From JAPOUP01 sp965203605 (GTDB taxonomy: Bacteria > Pseudomonadota > Alphaproteobacteria > Rhodobacterales > Rhodobacteraceae), in assembly GCA_965203605.1 (NCBI GenBank), contig OZ241902.1, positions 806,001 to 870,000 on the forward strand: DNA of 64,000 bases, in the 5' to 3' direction. The notes beneath the pieces were generated by a model. That model was not told where the DNA came from and did no database searches. It worked only from the letters and a program-made list of their open reading frames with translations. The translations under genes were made by a program, and so were the position numbers. Of the stretch, positions 17,922 through 26,304 are shown piece by piece (within the stretch, counting starts at the first letter, position 1; every line of letters begins with the position of its first letter).

Positions 17922-18540
17922 TTAACCACAATCGGTGGAGGCTTCCAGCTTGGCGGGCTGATCTTCCTCAATAGGTGTCCGCCTTTCCAACTTGGGGAGT
18001 CGCTTTCCCACAAATGGCATTGGCCGCACCTGACAGGCGAAATCAGGGTCAAACTGAACAACCAGCGGCGCAGTCATCCGTGATAACGACTCCCGCTGGC
18101 GACCCGAACGATCAAAATTCGTCGGGCTCAGCCAGGATTGGAGCGCCTTTGAGATGTCAGGCCATTCTGTGTCGATGATCGAGAACCAATTCGTGTCTCG
18201 ATTTCGCCCCTTTACGACAAGTGCCTGCCGAAACCGACCTTCATAGCTGAATCCGAGCCGATGGGCTGCGCGTCGAGAACGAGCGTTCATCGAATCACAT
18301 TTCCATTCGTATCTACGGTATCCCAAATCGAATGCGTGAGCTGCCATTAGATACATGGCTTCGGTGAAACGGACGGACCTCTGAAAGCCTGGCGCCACTT
18401 GAATGAACCCGATTTCGATGGAGCCAGCTTTGGGTTTGATGTTCAGGAAACTGCAGAATCCGAAAGGGAGGTCGCTGTCCGCGGCGCACATCGTGTAGAA
18501 CATCGGATCAGATCCATCTTTCACCGTTCCAATCCAATTC
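17922..18540 (-). pseudogene. GNAT acetyltransferase, 3' part of gene split by IS4-family element
   Basis: This is the larger part of a RimJ/RimL-like N-acetyltransferase. It has PFGFCSFLNIKPKAGSIEIGFIQVAPGFQRS (the beta4 and acetyl-CoA region), EAMYLMAAHAFDLGYRRYEWKCDSMN, SRRAAHRLGFSYEGRFRQALV and VKGRNRDTNWFSIIDTEWP, the well-conserved core of this subfamily. With the 5' part at 19868-20082 and one copy of the 9-bp target repeat it makes a 274-residue protein in frame. The tail after RQRESLSRM is about 45 residues longer than usual, which may reflect loss of the original stop. An internal start could still make a shortened protein, but without the N-terminal strands. Confidence 0.88.
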
Positions 18541-18558
18541 CACTAGTGTCCCAACGTT
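18541..18558 (+). repeat. IS4-family terminal inverted repeat, left
   Basis: Eighteen bases identical to the complement of 19850-19867, directly next to the 9-bp target duplication at 18532-18540. Confidence 0.95.
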
Positions 18559-19720
18559 AATCAAATAGATTCAATTGGTTATCGGCACCGGGAGGATTGT
18601 TTCTGTTCGGCGTCCTGGTAAGTATTTGATTTAGAGGCGTTCTCTCGAACATGGTGAGGCTCAAGATCTGTAACATTGTGTGGAGGCTGATGTCCAACCG
18701 GCTTCTCGAGCGGATGATTGCGACCAGCAGGTAGACAGAGACGGCGATCCAGATCTGGCTCTTCACGGCGTTCTCTGAGGTGCCGAAAAAGGACTTGATC
18801 CTGAGATGCTGCTTGATCCACCTGAAGAAAAGCTCCACCTGCCAGCGCGCCCGGTACAGGTCGGCGATGGTGTGTGGCGGAAGAATGAAGTTGTTGGTCA
18901 GAAACACAAGGGTCCGTTCCCGTTCCCGGTCGACATACTTGATGCGCCGCAGCTTGTCGGGGTATTCCTTCGCCGTCCCAACACCGTCGGTCCGGACAAT
19001 CTGGTCGCAGATGACGCCGGAGGACCGGTCGACCCTGTTCGAGTACAGGCGGCGGAGCCTTGTGTTGGTCTTGGACCGCAGGACGAAATGGGCGCCGTTG
19101 AGGTGAAGTCGGTGCAGGCGGCTGAAGTCGAGATATGCCCGGTCCATGACATGGAAAGCCCCGGGCTCCGGAGCGATGATGTCCAGAATGTTGACGTCAT
19201 GGACCTTGCCGTCGGTGATATGGATGAATGCGGGGATGTTGCCCCTGAGGTCAAGCAGCGTATGCAGCCTGACGGCACCTTTGGTCCTGCGGAAACGGGC
19301 CCAGGGGAAAAGGGACAGGCACAGGTCGATGGTCGACGAATCCAGCGCGTAGACGGTGCTCTCAAGGTCGAGACCGTGACTGTCGTCGGAAAGGTGCCGG
19401 GCCTTGTGGATCAGGTGCTGGGCGAAGTCGGCATGGATCCTCCAATCCCGGGTGGAATTGGCGTTGGCAAGGGTGTTCCTCGCCACACCGCCCCGGATAC
19501 CCATGTGATAGAGCTTGGATGACTGGGCCCGCAGGCAGACCTCGACATCCCTCAGGGAAGACCGATAGGTCAGCTGCGCAAACGCCATGCAGCGGTATTG
19601 ATCACTGCAGCTGAAGGACTTGATCCTGTGATTTCCGCCGTAACGCTCGACGCAGCGGCGAAACCTATGCCATGGAAGATGATCCATGACCTGGCCGAAA
19701 ACGAGCTTGCCAGAATACAC
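18557..19720 (-). CDS. IS4-family transposase
   Basis: A 387-residue DDE transposase. It begins with the typical N domain (VFGQVMDHLPWHRFRRCVERYGGN, SFSCSDQYRCMAFAQLTYR). The catalytic residues are Asp in STVYALDSSTIDLCL, Asp in FHVMDRAYLDFSRLH, and Glu in the Y-(2)-R-(3)-E-(6)-K box, seen here as YRARWQVELFFRWIKQHLRIK. It ends with the common ADNQLNLFD. The start is a GTG at 19720, giving the family's usual first residues (YSGKLVF). Length and all motifs are normal, so the enzyme is probably active. The stop lies inside the left terminal repeat. Confidence 0.95.
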   Translation of the reverse strand: MYSGKLVFGQVMDHLPWHRFRRCVERYGGNHRIKSFSCSDQYRCMAFAQLTYRSSLRDVEVCLRAQSSKLYHMGIRGGVARNTLANANSTRDWRIHADFAQHLIHKARHLSDDSHGLDLESTVYALDSSTIDLCLSLFPWARFRRTKGAVRLHTLLDLRGNIPAFIHITDGKVHDVNILDIIAPEPGAFHVMDRAYLDFSRLHRLHLNGAHFVLRSKTNTRLRRLYSNRVDRSSGVICDQIVRTDGVGTAKEYPDKLRRIKYVDRERERTLVFLTNNFILPPHTIADLYRARWQVELFFRWIKQHLRIKSFFGTSENAVKSQIWIAVSVYLLVAIIRSRSRLDISLHTMLQILSLTMFERTPLNQILTRTPNRNNPPGADNQLNLFD

Positions 19721-19849
19721 TTCCGGGCCTCCCTTTTGCTGGATTCATGGCCCAGCCCTGCGGGACACCCGGTTGGAGTTCAAGTCGGTGACACCTCAAA
19801 TCATCAAAAAACAAACTAATATCAATATATTACACATACATTATGCTTC

Positions 19850-19867
19850 AACGTTGGGACACTAGTG
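19850..19867 (-). repeat. IS4-family terminal inverted repeat, right
   Basis: Eighteen bases matching the left end in inverse orientation, followed by the second copy of the target duplication at 19868-19876. Confidence 0.95.
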
Positions 19868-20082
19868 ATCCAATTCTGTAATTCACTCGCGCTCTCAAAT
19901 GGTCCAAATGGCACATAGAACCAATCATACAGGTGATTCCGGCAGTCAAATCTCTCGAAGAGCACCGGCGCGTCAGAAACCGTCATCTGCCTTAGCGTGA
20001 CACTTCTACCCCGAAGTTCGATTCCCGATGGTTTCTGCGCGGAGGTCCAGCCCCGCACCACTTCCCCAAGTTTGTATTCCAT
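19868..20082 (-). pseudogene. GNAT acetyltransferase, 5' part of gene split by IS4-family element
   Basis: The first 71 codons of the acetyltransferase continued at 17922-18531. It contains GIELRGRSVTLRQMTVSD, the first beta strand of RimJ-like enzymes, and LYDWFYVPFGPFESASELQNWI, the usual substrate-binding loop. After ASELQNWI the frame enters the insertion sequence. On its own it cannot bind acetyl-CoA. Confidence 0.87.
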
Positions 20083-20334
20083 CCCTCAACAGTCCGATCC
20101 TGATTGATTCGACCCAAGCTTACCAAGTCGGCGATCGAGGAAAAGAGTGCCCACGTCTGAAGATGCCAAGAGTAGGGGGAGTGACGGCGCAGCAGCGGAA
20201 GACTCCTTGAGTCCCAGGGGATGGTCTGCCGAATTCAGAAGTGCGCAGTTCCGACGCAGGATCCCCATTGCGGATGTCATCCATAGGAAGACCCAAACAT
20301 GCGGGATCAGGACAGCCCGTGCGTCGGATCCAGT

Positions 20335-21183
20335 TCATTTCACCGCACCTAGCGTCAAGCCGGCGATGAAGTGCCGTTGCATCAGGAAGAACATGGCAAC
20401 CGGCGGAATTGCCGCAACGATACTGCCCGCACTCATCAGGTGGTATTGGGCAATGAACTGCGAGTTGAAGGATGTGATTCCTGCAGTCACAGGCTGTGCA
20501 TCGGGTCCCTGCGTCAGCACGATCGCCCAGAAATAGTCGTTCCAGATGAACGTGAAGATCAGAACGGCAAGGGCGGCGATCGCGGGCTTCATCAGGGGAA
20601 GGACCACATACCAGAATATGCGCCATTCAGCGACGCCTTCCACACGAGCCGCTTCGATCAACTCATATGGCAATGCCCGGATGAAATTGCGCATGAACAG
20701 CGTGCAGAAACCGGTCTGAAACGCGATATGGAACAGCACAAGTCCGAGTTTCGTGTCGTAGAGTCCGGCATTTACCGTCAATTCGCGGACAGGTACCATC
20801 AGAATCTGGAAAGGAACGAAGTTTCCTGCGATGAACATGAAGAAGATCAGGAGATTCCCCCGGAACCTATAGATGCCGAGCGCGAATCCAGTCATGCAGG
20901 AGAGCGCCACCGCTCCGACGACGGTCGGCACTGTGATCAGCACAGAGTTAAGCATATAGCGTGGCATGTCGGATTCGAGGAAGACCCGGCCATAGTTACT
21001 GAAGAACTCGAACGAAGATGGCCATCCCCAGTAGTTTCCGTTCGTGAAGTCGGTCAGAGGCCGGATGGAGAACAGGGCGACTGCGATCAGCGGCAATAGC
21101 CAGACGACGAGCGCTATGGGCACGAGGGATTGATACGTGATCTGCGCCGCCCGGGAGCGTCTTTCGATGGGGGTCGGGAACAT
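20335..21183 (-). CDS. Sugar ABC transporter permease, MalG type
   Basis: The second inner-membrane subunit of a carbohydrate importer of the CUT1 class. The 282-residue protein has six hydrophobic segments and the cytoplasmic EAA loop ELIEAARVEGVAEWRIFWYVVLPLMKPAIAALAV, which docks with the ATPase. The C-terminal QRHFIAGLTLGAVK is characteristic of MalG-like subunits. An AGGAAGG lies ahead of the ATG. It is the third gene of a substrate-binding protein, MalF, MalG order and ends 250 bases before the interrupted acetyltransferase. The sugar cannot be told from the sequence. Confidence 0.93.
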   Translation of the reverse strand: MFPTPIERRSRAAQITYQSLVPIALVVWLLPLIAVALFSIRPLTDFTNGNYWGWPSSFEFFSNYGRVFLESDMPRYMLNSVLITVPTVVGAVALSCMTGFALGIYRFRGNLLIFFMFIAGNFVPFQILMVPVRELTVNAGLYDTKLGLVLFHIAFQTGFCTLFMRNFIRALPYELIEAARVEGVAEWRIFWYVVLPLMKPAIAALAVLIFTFIWNDYFWAIVLTQGPDAQPVTAGITSFNSQFIAQYHLMSAGSIVAAIPPVAMFFLMQRHFIAGLTLGAVK

Positions 21184-21198
21184 GCCTGCGCTTCCTTC

Positions 21199-22122
21199 CT
21201 AGCGCCGCGCTTCGCGCTCGTCCTGATACATTGACCAAAGGAAATAGGCAATGAAGACCAGCATGATAAGAAACAGAACAACTGCGATGGCGGAGCCGTA
21301 GCCCATGCGAAATCCGTATTCGGAAAGTGCCTTTTCGAACATGTAGAAGCTGAGCACGCGAGTGGAACCGAACGGACCACCATTTGTCATGACCGAAATC
21401 ATGTCGAAGGATCTCAATGCCCCGATAATCGTAACGACAAAGGCAATGAACGTCGCGGGGCGGAGTTGCGGCAGGATCACATACCAAAGCATCCGCCAAC
21501 CCCTTGCGCGATCAAGCCGACCGGCCTCAACCTGCTCTGGGTCGACCGCATTCAAGCCCGTCAGATACAGTATCATGCAGTAAGCGGTCTGCGGCCACAG
21601 CCCTGCTGCGATTATGCCGTAGGTGGCAAGGGTTGGGTCCCCGAGGATGTTGACCGGTTCGAGCCCAAAGAATGTGACTATCGCGTTCAACAGTCCTTCA
21701 CGAGGAAGGTAGAACCATGAAAACACCAACCCAACCACGACTTGACTGAGCACGAAAGGGAAGAAGAAGAGGGACTTGTATATTCGGATTCCGGCAACCG
21801 TCTGGTTGAGGAAGAGTGCGATAAACAGACCTGCCGGAATGGCGAGCAAATACAGAACAAGCCATTTCACATTGTTCCGGAGCGAGACTTCGAATGCTCG
21901 ATCGGAAAGAAGTTCCTGGTAGTTCCGGATGCCGACAAATTCACCCTGTTCGGAAAGCCGGCCAAGTCCGTTCCATTCGTAGGTTGAAATATGGAAACTC
22001 TGAACAATTGGAATAATCACGTAGACGGCGAAAAACAGGACGCCGGGTAGAAGAAACAACAAAGGCGTGACGGTCATCCGGTTACGGGCAAGCCATCCCC
22101 GCGTATCCACCGCCGCACTCAT
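21199..22122 (-). CDS. Sugar ABC transporter permease, MalF type
   Basis: A 307-residue integral membrane subunit of the CUT1 family. It has an N-terminal membrane segment (LLFLLPGVLFFAVYVIIPIV), the usual FVGIRNYQELLSDRAF periplasmic stretch, and the EAA loop EQVEAGRLDRARGWRMLWYVILPQLRPATFIAFV. TNGGPFGSTRVLSFYMFEKAL near the end is typical of MalF. The ATG at 22122 is chosen for its GGAGGA seven bases upstream; the open frame extends 47 codons further without homology. A hairpin separates it from the binding-protein gene. Confidence 0.93.
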   Translation of the reverse strand: MSAAVDTRGWLARNRMTVTPLLFLLPGVLFFAVYVIIPIVQSFHISTYEWNGLGRLSEQGEFVGIRNYQELLSDRAFEVSLRNNVKWLVLYLLAIPAGLFIALFLNQTVAGIRIYKSLFFFPFVLSQVVVGLVFSWFYLPREGLLNAIVTFFGLEPVNILGDPTLATYGIIAAGLWPQTAYCMILYLTGLNAVDPEQVEAGRLDRARGWRMLWYVILPQLRPATFIAFVVTIIGALRSFDMISVMTNGGPFGSTRVLSFYMFEKALSEYGFRMGYGSAIAVVLFLIMLVFIAYFLWSMYQDEREARR

Positions 22123-22193
22123 CGCGTTTCCTCCCAGTCCTGTGTGCTCTGCCTCACTGTCGCAGGTCCGCTTAAGCCCCCCGCCGGGATGCG

Positions 22194-22219
22194 ATGTGCC
22201 CCACTCCCGCAGGGCACAT
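22194..22219 (-). promoter_or_regulatory. Hairpin between binding-protein and permease genes
   Basis: An 8-bp perfect stem (atgtgccc / gggcacat) with a 10-base loop lies between the stop of the substrate-binding protein gene and the start of the MalF gene. No T-run follows. Such hairpins commonly protect the upstream mRNA and cause more binding protein than permease to be made; that role is inferred. Confidence 0.55.
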
Positions 22220-22231
22220 ACGTTTCTCGGG

Positions 22232-23485
22232 TTACTTGTAGATTCTCTCTCGCGCCGCCTCAAGGCGGTTAAGGATATCTTCCAGATTGTCCGGAAATAC
22301 CATAAACTCCTGCAGCCCCTCCATGCCTATTGCCGCCATCTCGGCTGGGAAATCGCGGTCAAAGAACTGGGCGATTCCGCCGGTCGCATTGTTGGAAAGC
22401 ATGTCGAAGCCCTGAACGATGAACTCGTCATCGGCGACCGACGCGCTGGCGTTGATCGGGAGCTGTCCCAGACCTTCGGGACCGTTTATGGCGGTCTGGA
22501 CCTCAGGAGAGGTCACGTATTGAAGGAAAGCCTTTGCGGCGGCTAAATTTTGGGCGCCGGAAGCGATGTGGAACGTGTCGGTCGGCGCATCCTCACCCAT
22601 CGCAACGTCTGCGATTTTGGGGAATTGGTAGAAGTCCAGCTGAGCGTCGGAAAGACCGGCGGTTCGCAGATGGGGAACCGCGAAGTTGCCGATCAGATAT
22701 GCCGTCGCTTCGCCGTTCACCACAAAGGTGAGCGCATCCTGCCAGTTATAGGACTGGTGGTCGTCGATGTAAGCGCCGAGATCTATCAGCTTTCGCCAGT
22801 TGGCAAATGTCTCACGGACGCGTTCATCGGTCCAGGCCACTTCACCTCGGGCCAACGCCATATGGAAATCAAATCCATTGGTTCGCATGTTCAGATAGTC
22901 AAACCAGCCACCGGCTGTCCAGAGAAATTTCGAACCGATCGCATAGCACCTACGGCCCGACGCCAGAACCGCCTCGCAGTTGGCAAGTTCCTCTGCGAAT
23001 GTGTTCGGTTCGGTTAGGCCAAGCTCTGCAAAGATATCTTCACGGTAGTAGATACCCCATTGATAGTAGGTGTAGGGGACGCCCCATTGCTTTCCATCGA
23101 TAGTCAGTGCGCCCTTGACAGCATCCAGACCCGGTAGGTCGCCGTTGCTGTACATATCGGAGATATCCATGAAGAGGCCTGCTTCAACATAGGGTCCCAT
23201 CCGGTTGGCAGCATACCAGTTCACGACATCTGGAGGGTTTGCGGACAGTGCGTTGCGAATCTGACTCTTCCAGGCTTCGCGGTCGACCACTTCCAATTCA
23301 ACTGTTAGGTCCGCATGCATCGCGTCAAAGTCAGAGGCAAGCTGTTGCATGATCGCACGAGGGGCCGGATTGGACATATCCGAAATAATGCGGAGGGTGC
23401 CGGACAGATCTTCTGCCCAAGCACCACCTGCAGCGCCTACGGTCAATGCCGTGGCTGCGGCTGAAGCGCGTAGAAATCTTGACAT
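22232..23485 (-). CDS. Sugar ABC transporter substrate-binding protein
   Basis: A 417-residue periplasmic binding protein of the CUT1 (family 1) type. The first 24 residues are a Sec signal peptide with the cleavage site after GGAWA and the mature start EDLSGTLRIISDM. VDREAWKSQIRNALSANPPDVVNWYAANRM and WGVPYTYYQWGIYYREDIFAELG are typical family segments. AGAG-rich SD sequence lies six bases before the ATG. It is first in the operon and divergent from the IclR regulator gene, so the 120-base gap between them should hold both promoters. The ligand is unknown. Confidence 0.93.
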   Translation of the reverse strand: MSRFLRASAAATALTVGAAGGAWAEDLSGTLRIISDMSNPAPRAIMQQLASDFDAMHADLTVELEVVDREAWKSQIRNALSANPPDVVNWYAANRMGPYVEAGLFMDISDMYSNGDLPGLDAVKGALTIDGKQWGVPYTYYQWGIYYREDIFAELGLTEPNTFAEELANCEAVLASGRRCYAIGSKFLWTAGGWFDYLNMRTNGFDFHMALARGEVAWTDERVRETFANWRKLIDLGAYIDDHQSYNWQDALTFVVNGEATAYLIGNFAVPHLRTAGLSDAQLDFYQFPKIADVAMGEDAPTDTFHIASGAQNLAAAKAFLQYVTSPEVQTAINGPEGLGQLPINASASVADDEFIVQGFDMLSNNATGGIAQFFDRDFPAEMAAIGMEGLQEFMVFPDNLEDILNRLEAARERIYK

Positions 23486-23606
23486 TTGGATCCTCTCTTG
23501 TTTTCCCGTTGAGGTGGTTGCACCATTTGGAACAGAATTTCAACTGTTGAAACTATGAGCGAAATGCGATACGCTGTCAACTGTCAGGACAAAGCAATCC
23601 TCAGGA

Positions 23607-24401
23607 ATGGGAAATTCTGCAATGCACCGGCAGGTTGGTGATGGCGGGACGGTGGGAAAAGCGCTGGCAATTCTCGACTTCGTAGCCAGCTTCGAACGAC
23701 CTGTCCGATTCTCGGAGCTGCTTTCCCAGAACCCGTATCCCAAAGCCACGCTTTATCGATTTCTGCAGGTTCTGACTGGGCAGAACATGCTAGCCCATGA
23801 TCCGAGCTCGGGAACATACAGCCTTGGCGTTCGCCTGGTACGCCTTGCTCATTCTGCATGGAAGAATGCTTCGCTGGCACCGATCGCAAAGGAATATACC
23901 GAGACATTGGCTATCGAAACCGGGGAAGCTGTCCATCTCGCGCAATTCGATAATGGCCAGGTTATCTTTGTTGACAAGATCAACCTGAATCCACGCATCG
24001 AGACACTGGCACAGGTTGGCATGGTAGCGCCCGCCTATTGCACCGGTGTCGGCAAGGCGATGCTTGCTTTCATGGCACCCGAGAGGCTCGAACTGGTTCT
24101 TCAGCAACAGTCCTTCTTAGGCTACACTCCCAATACCAAGAAGTCGGCCAAGTGTGTAAAGAGGGAATTGAAGGCGATCAGGCAACATGGTGTCGCCTAT
24201 GATCGGGAGGAACACGAAGAGGGGATCATCTCGATAGCCGCGCCGATACTTGCCGAGAGTGGCAGGATAATCGGTGCTGTCTCGATAGCGACGTCGACAA
24301 CACGACAGACGTTGACAACGCTGGGCGAATTCCGGCCCACTCTATTGAGGGTTGCGAGGAAAATCGGAGAAGTCGCGACGAACTGGCAATTTCCAGCGTG
24401 A
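23607..24401 (+). CDS. IclR-family transcriptional regulator
   Basis: IclR proteins are dimeric regulators with an N-terminal winged helix and a C-terminal effector domain. In this 264-residue protein the DNA-binding part is GTVGKALAILDFVASFERPVRFSELL and PYPKATLYRFLQVLTGQNML, and the effector domain includes AYCTGVGKAMLAFMAPERL, YDREEHEEGIISIAAPIL and GAVSIATSTTRQTL. It is divergent from the sugar transporter operon and 18 bases before its ATPase gene, so it most likely controls that transporter. The start at 23607 is the first ATG; ATG 23622 is possible. Confidence 0.93.
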   Translation: MGNSAMHRQVGDGGTVGKALAILDFVASFERPVRFSELLSQNPYPKATLYRFLQVLTGQNMLAHDPSSGTYSLGVRLVRLAHSAWKNASLAPIAKEYTETLAIETGEAVHLAQFDNGQVIFVDKINLNPRIETLAQVGMVAPAYCTGVGKAMLAFMAPERLELVLQQQSFLGYTPNTKKSAKCVKRELKAIRQHGVAYDREEHEEGIISIAAPILAESGRIIGAVSIATSTTRQTLTTLGEFRPTLLRVARKIGEVATNWQFPA

Positions 24402-24419
24402 TTCTGAAAAGGAGTGGGT

Positions 24420-25481
24420 ATGTCAGGCGTAGCACTGAAAAATGCCATCAAGCGCTATGGGACGACTGAGGTCATCCACGGCGTCGATCTTGAAATTGAC
24501 GATGGGGAATTCTGTGTCTTTGTCGGGCCGTCAGGATGTGGCAAGTCAACGCTGCTCCGGATGATTGCTGGATTGGAAGAGACTACGGAAGGCACAATCC
24601 ATATTGGCGGGCGCGATGTAACCCGTACCGACCCGGCTGACCGCGGCGTCGCCATGGTGTTCCAGACCTACGCTCTCTATCCTCATATGACTGTTCGGGA
24701 AAATATGGGCTTCGGCCTGAAGATGAACGGTATCGACCGAATGACGATAGCCTCGAAGGTTGCGGAAGCCAGTCGGATCCTCAAGCTGGACCAATACCTC
24801 GATCGCAAGCCAAAGGCACTTTCGGGTGGCCAGCGCCAGCGTGTTGCCATCGGTCGTGCGATCGTGCGCGGCCCCGAAGTGTTCCTTTTCGACGAGCCGC
24901 TCTCCAATCTTGATGCCGAACTTCGGGTTGAGATGCGCGTTGAGATTGCCCGACTGCACAATGAAATCGGTGCGACCATGGTCTATGTGACACATGATCA
25001 GGTCGAGGCAATGACGCTTGCGGACAAAATCGTCGTCCTTCGCTCTGGACATATCGAACAGGTCGGCAGCCCCATGCATCTCTACCAGGATCCGGACAAC
25101 AGGTTTGTTGCCGGGTTCATTGGATCTCCGAGTATGAACTTCCTTTTGGGCACGGTGCGATCTGGCAAGGTGATGGTTCCTGCTCTTGACGGAGCGATCA
25201 TTGCAGCTGGCGTGGCACTTCCGGCAGATGGCGTAGAAGTCATTGTCGGTCTGCGGCCACAGAGCCTCTCTGTCCGCCCGGCCGATTCTCCGTTGAAGGT
25301 TGACATCCGGGAGCGTCTTGGTGGAGTGGCCTACGATTACCTTTCAACTCCAACCGGTGAGAGGATCGTCGTCGAGACAAGGGGTGACGAATCCATCGCA
25401 TCCGGGACTACCGTCACTGTCGAATTCGATTCATCGGATGCGTTCCTGTTTGACTCAGAAAACGAGGCGAGACTCCGCTAA
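24420..25481 (+). CDS. Sugar ABC transporter ATP-binding protein, UgpC/MsmK type
   Basis: The 353-residue ATPase has Walker A GPSGCGKSTLLRMIAG, the Q-loop VFQTYALYPHMTV, the signature ALSGGQRQRVAIGRAIV, Walker B VFLFDEPLSNLDAE and the H-loop TMVYVTHDQVEAMTLADKI, followed by the regulatory TOBE/OB domain common to sugar-importer ATPases. A GGAG precedes the ATG at 24420; a GTG at 24414 is less likely. It stands apart from its presumed permeases (20.3-22.1 kb), on the other strand behind the IclR gene, which implies separate expression of the ATPase and the membrane part. Confidence 0.93.
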   Translation: MSGVALKNAIKRYGTTEVIHGVDLEIDDGEFCVFVGPSGCGKSTLLRMIAGLEETTEGTIHIGGRDVTRTDPADRGVAMVFQTYALYPHMTVRENMGFGLKMNGIDRMTIASKVAEASRILKLDQYLDRKPKALSGGQRQRVAIGRAIVRGPEVFLFDEPLSNLDAELRVEMRVEIARLHNEIGATMVYVTHDQVEAMTLADKIVVLRSGHIEQVGSPMHLYQDPDNRFVAGFIGSPSMNFLLGTVRSGKVMVPALDGAIIAAGVALPADGVEVIVGLRPQSLSVRPADSPLKVDIRERLGGVAYDYLSTPTGERIVVETRGDESIASGTTVTVEFDSSDAFLFDSENEARLR

Positions 25482-25580
25482 GAGCTTGACCTAAAAGTCG
25501 TGTCCATGTGCCATACCTTGTGCAAAGGTCCCCCAATTGTCGATTTCATGATCTAGATGTGGTATTTTAGGTCAAGCTCT
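25481..25580. repeat. 100-bp element with 16-bp inverted ends (MITE-like)
   Basis: The ends agagcttgacctaaaa (25481-25496) and ttttaggtcaagctct (25565-25580) are perfectly complementary and 68 bases apart. taa flanks both sides if one base is counted outside, and the left taa is the stop codon of the ATPase gene. The spacing is too long for an intrinsic terminator; a miniature inverted-repeat element with a TAA target duplication is the more natural reading, but no other copy occurs in the window. Confidence 0.6.
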
Positions 25581-25589
25581 AAGGTGACA

Positions 25590-26304
25590 TGGCCGTTGGC
25601 ACGGGACCCTTTCAATCCGGTTTTAGGGCGGTGGTGGTTACAGGCATTTGAGTCACTCGGTTGTTTGCCTGAAGTCCCATGTGGCGCCAATGTCGGGGTC
25701 GCTCTCTCTTTCAGGCCAAAGTTCGTCGGTCAGTCTCTTTGGTGATCTCGTGTTGCGGTCAGGTATGGTCATGTCGATGTTTCGTCTGAATCACTTTATC
25801 TTCGTTCGTGCCGCGATGGAGGCAGTCACATCCGCAAAACTCCAGTTAAGCGCAATCCTCTGTGCCTCACGGTCGTTGATGACGATGGGATGGGCTTGCG
25901 TCGGAAGGCCTATGTTGATTTCCGTTGTGGGAAAGGGGAATGCTCGTGTGACTGACCTAAACCATCATGCAGCATCCAACGGAATCAGGCAGGTATGTCG
26001 GGCAGGTGTTGCGATGGTTCAGGGAGAGGTCCGTCACGCTGGGTAGCCGGATCGGTTGCGATGCCCGAAAGCGAACACAGATCACCGGAAAGCGACGGAC
26101 TGGCGATGGGATTTACTCGGAACCGGGTTAGGGAGGTGAACACCCTGAAAACCGTTTGCCTCTCCGACGGCTGCCGGTCGCCAAAGTCCCTTTCAGTTTC
26201 GGGACGGGACCGCCGATGGCCGGATGGTTGCTTCAGAATGCAGGTTCTGCCAGTAATTCATGCGTCCAGCACTCGCACAATCGGGTACTGGAGGAGTGCT
26301 TGCC
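25590..26304. other. No gene recognised (about 0.7 kb)
   Basis: Short frames only. The stretch lies between the MITE-like repeat and the photolyase gene, whose promoter should be near its right end. No RNA gene or operator was recognised. Confidence 0.45.

Larger units (their letters stand above)
18541..19867 (-). mobile_element. IS4-family insertion sequence, complete, 1327 bp
   Basis: The element has perfect 18-bp terminal inverted repeats (cactagtgtcccaacgtt at 18541-18558 and its complement at 19850-19867) and a 9-bp target duplication, atccaattc, at 18532-18540 and 19868-19876. One transposase gene fills it on the minus strand. It interrupts an acetyltransferase gene; removing it with one target copy restores that frame. 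Intact ends, duplication and gene point to a recent, likely functional insertion. Confidence 0.95.

Noticed and set aside
18541..18558. A 4-bp ctag target duplication for the IS4-family element
   Set aside because: Taking ctag as target leaves the acetyltransferase out of frame; the 18-bp ends with the 9-bp repeat atccaattc restore it exactly.
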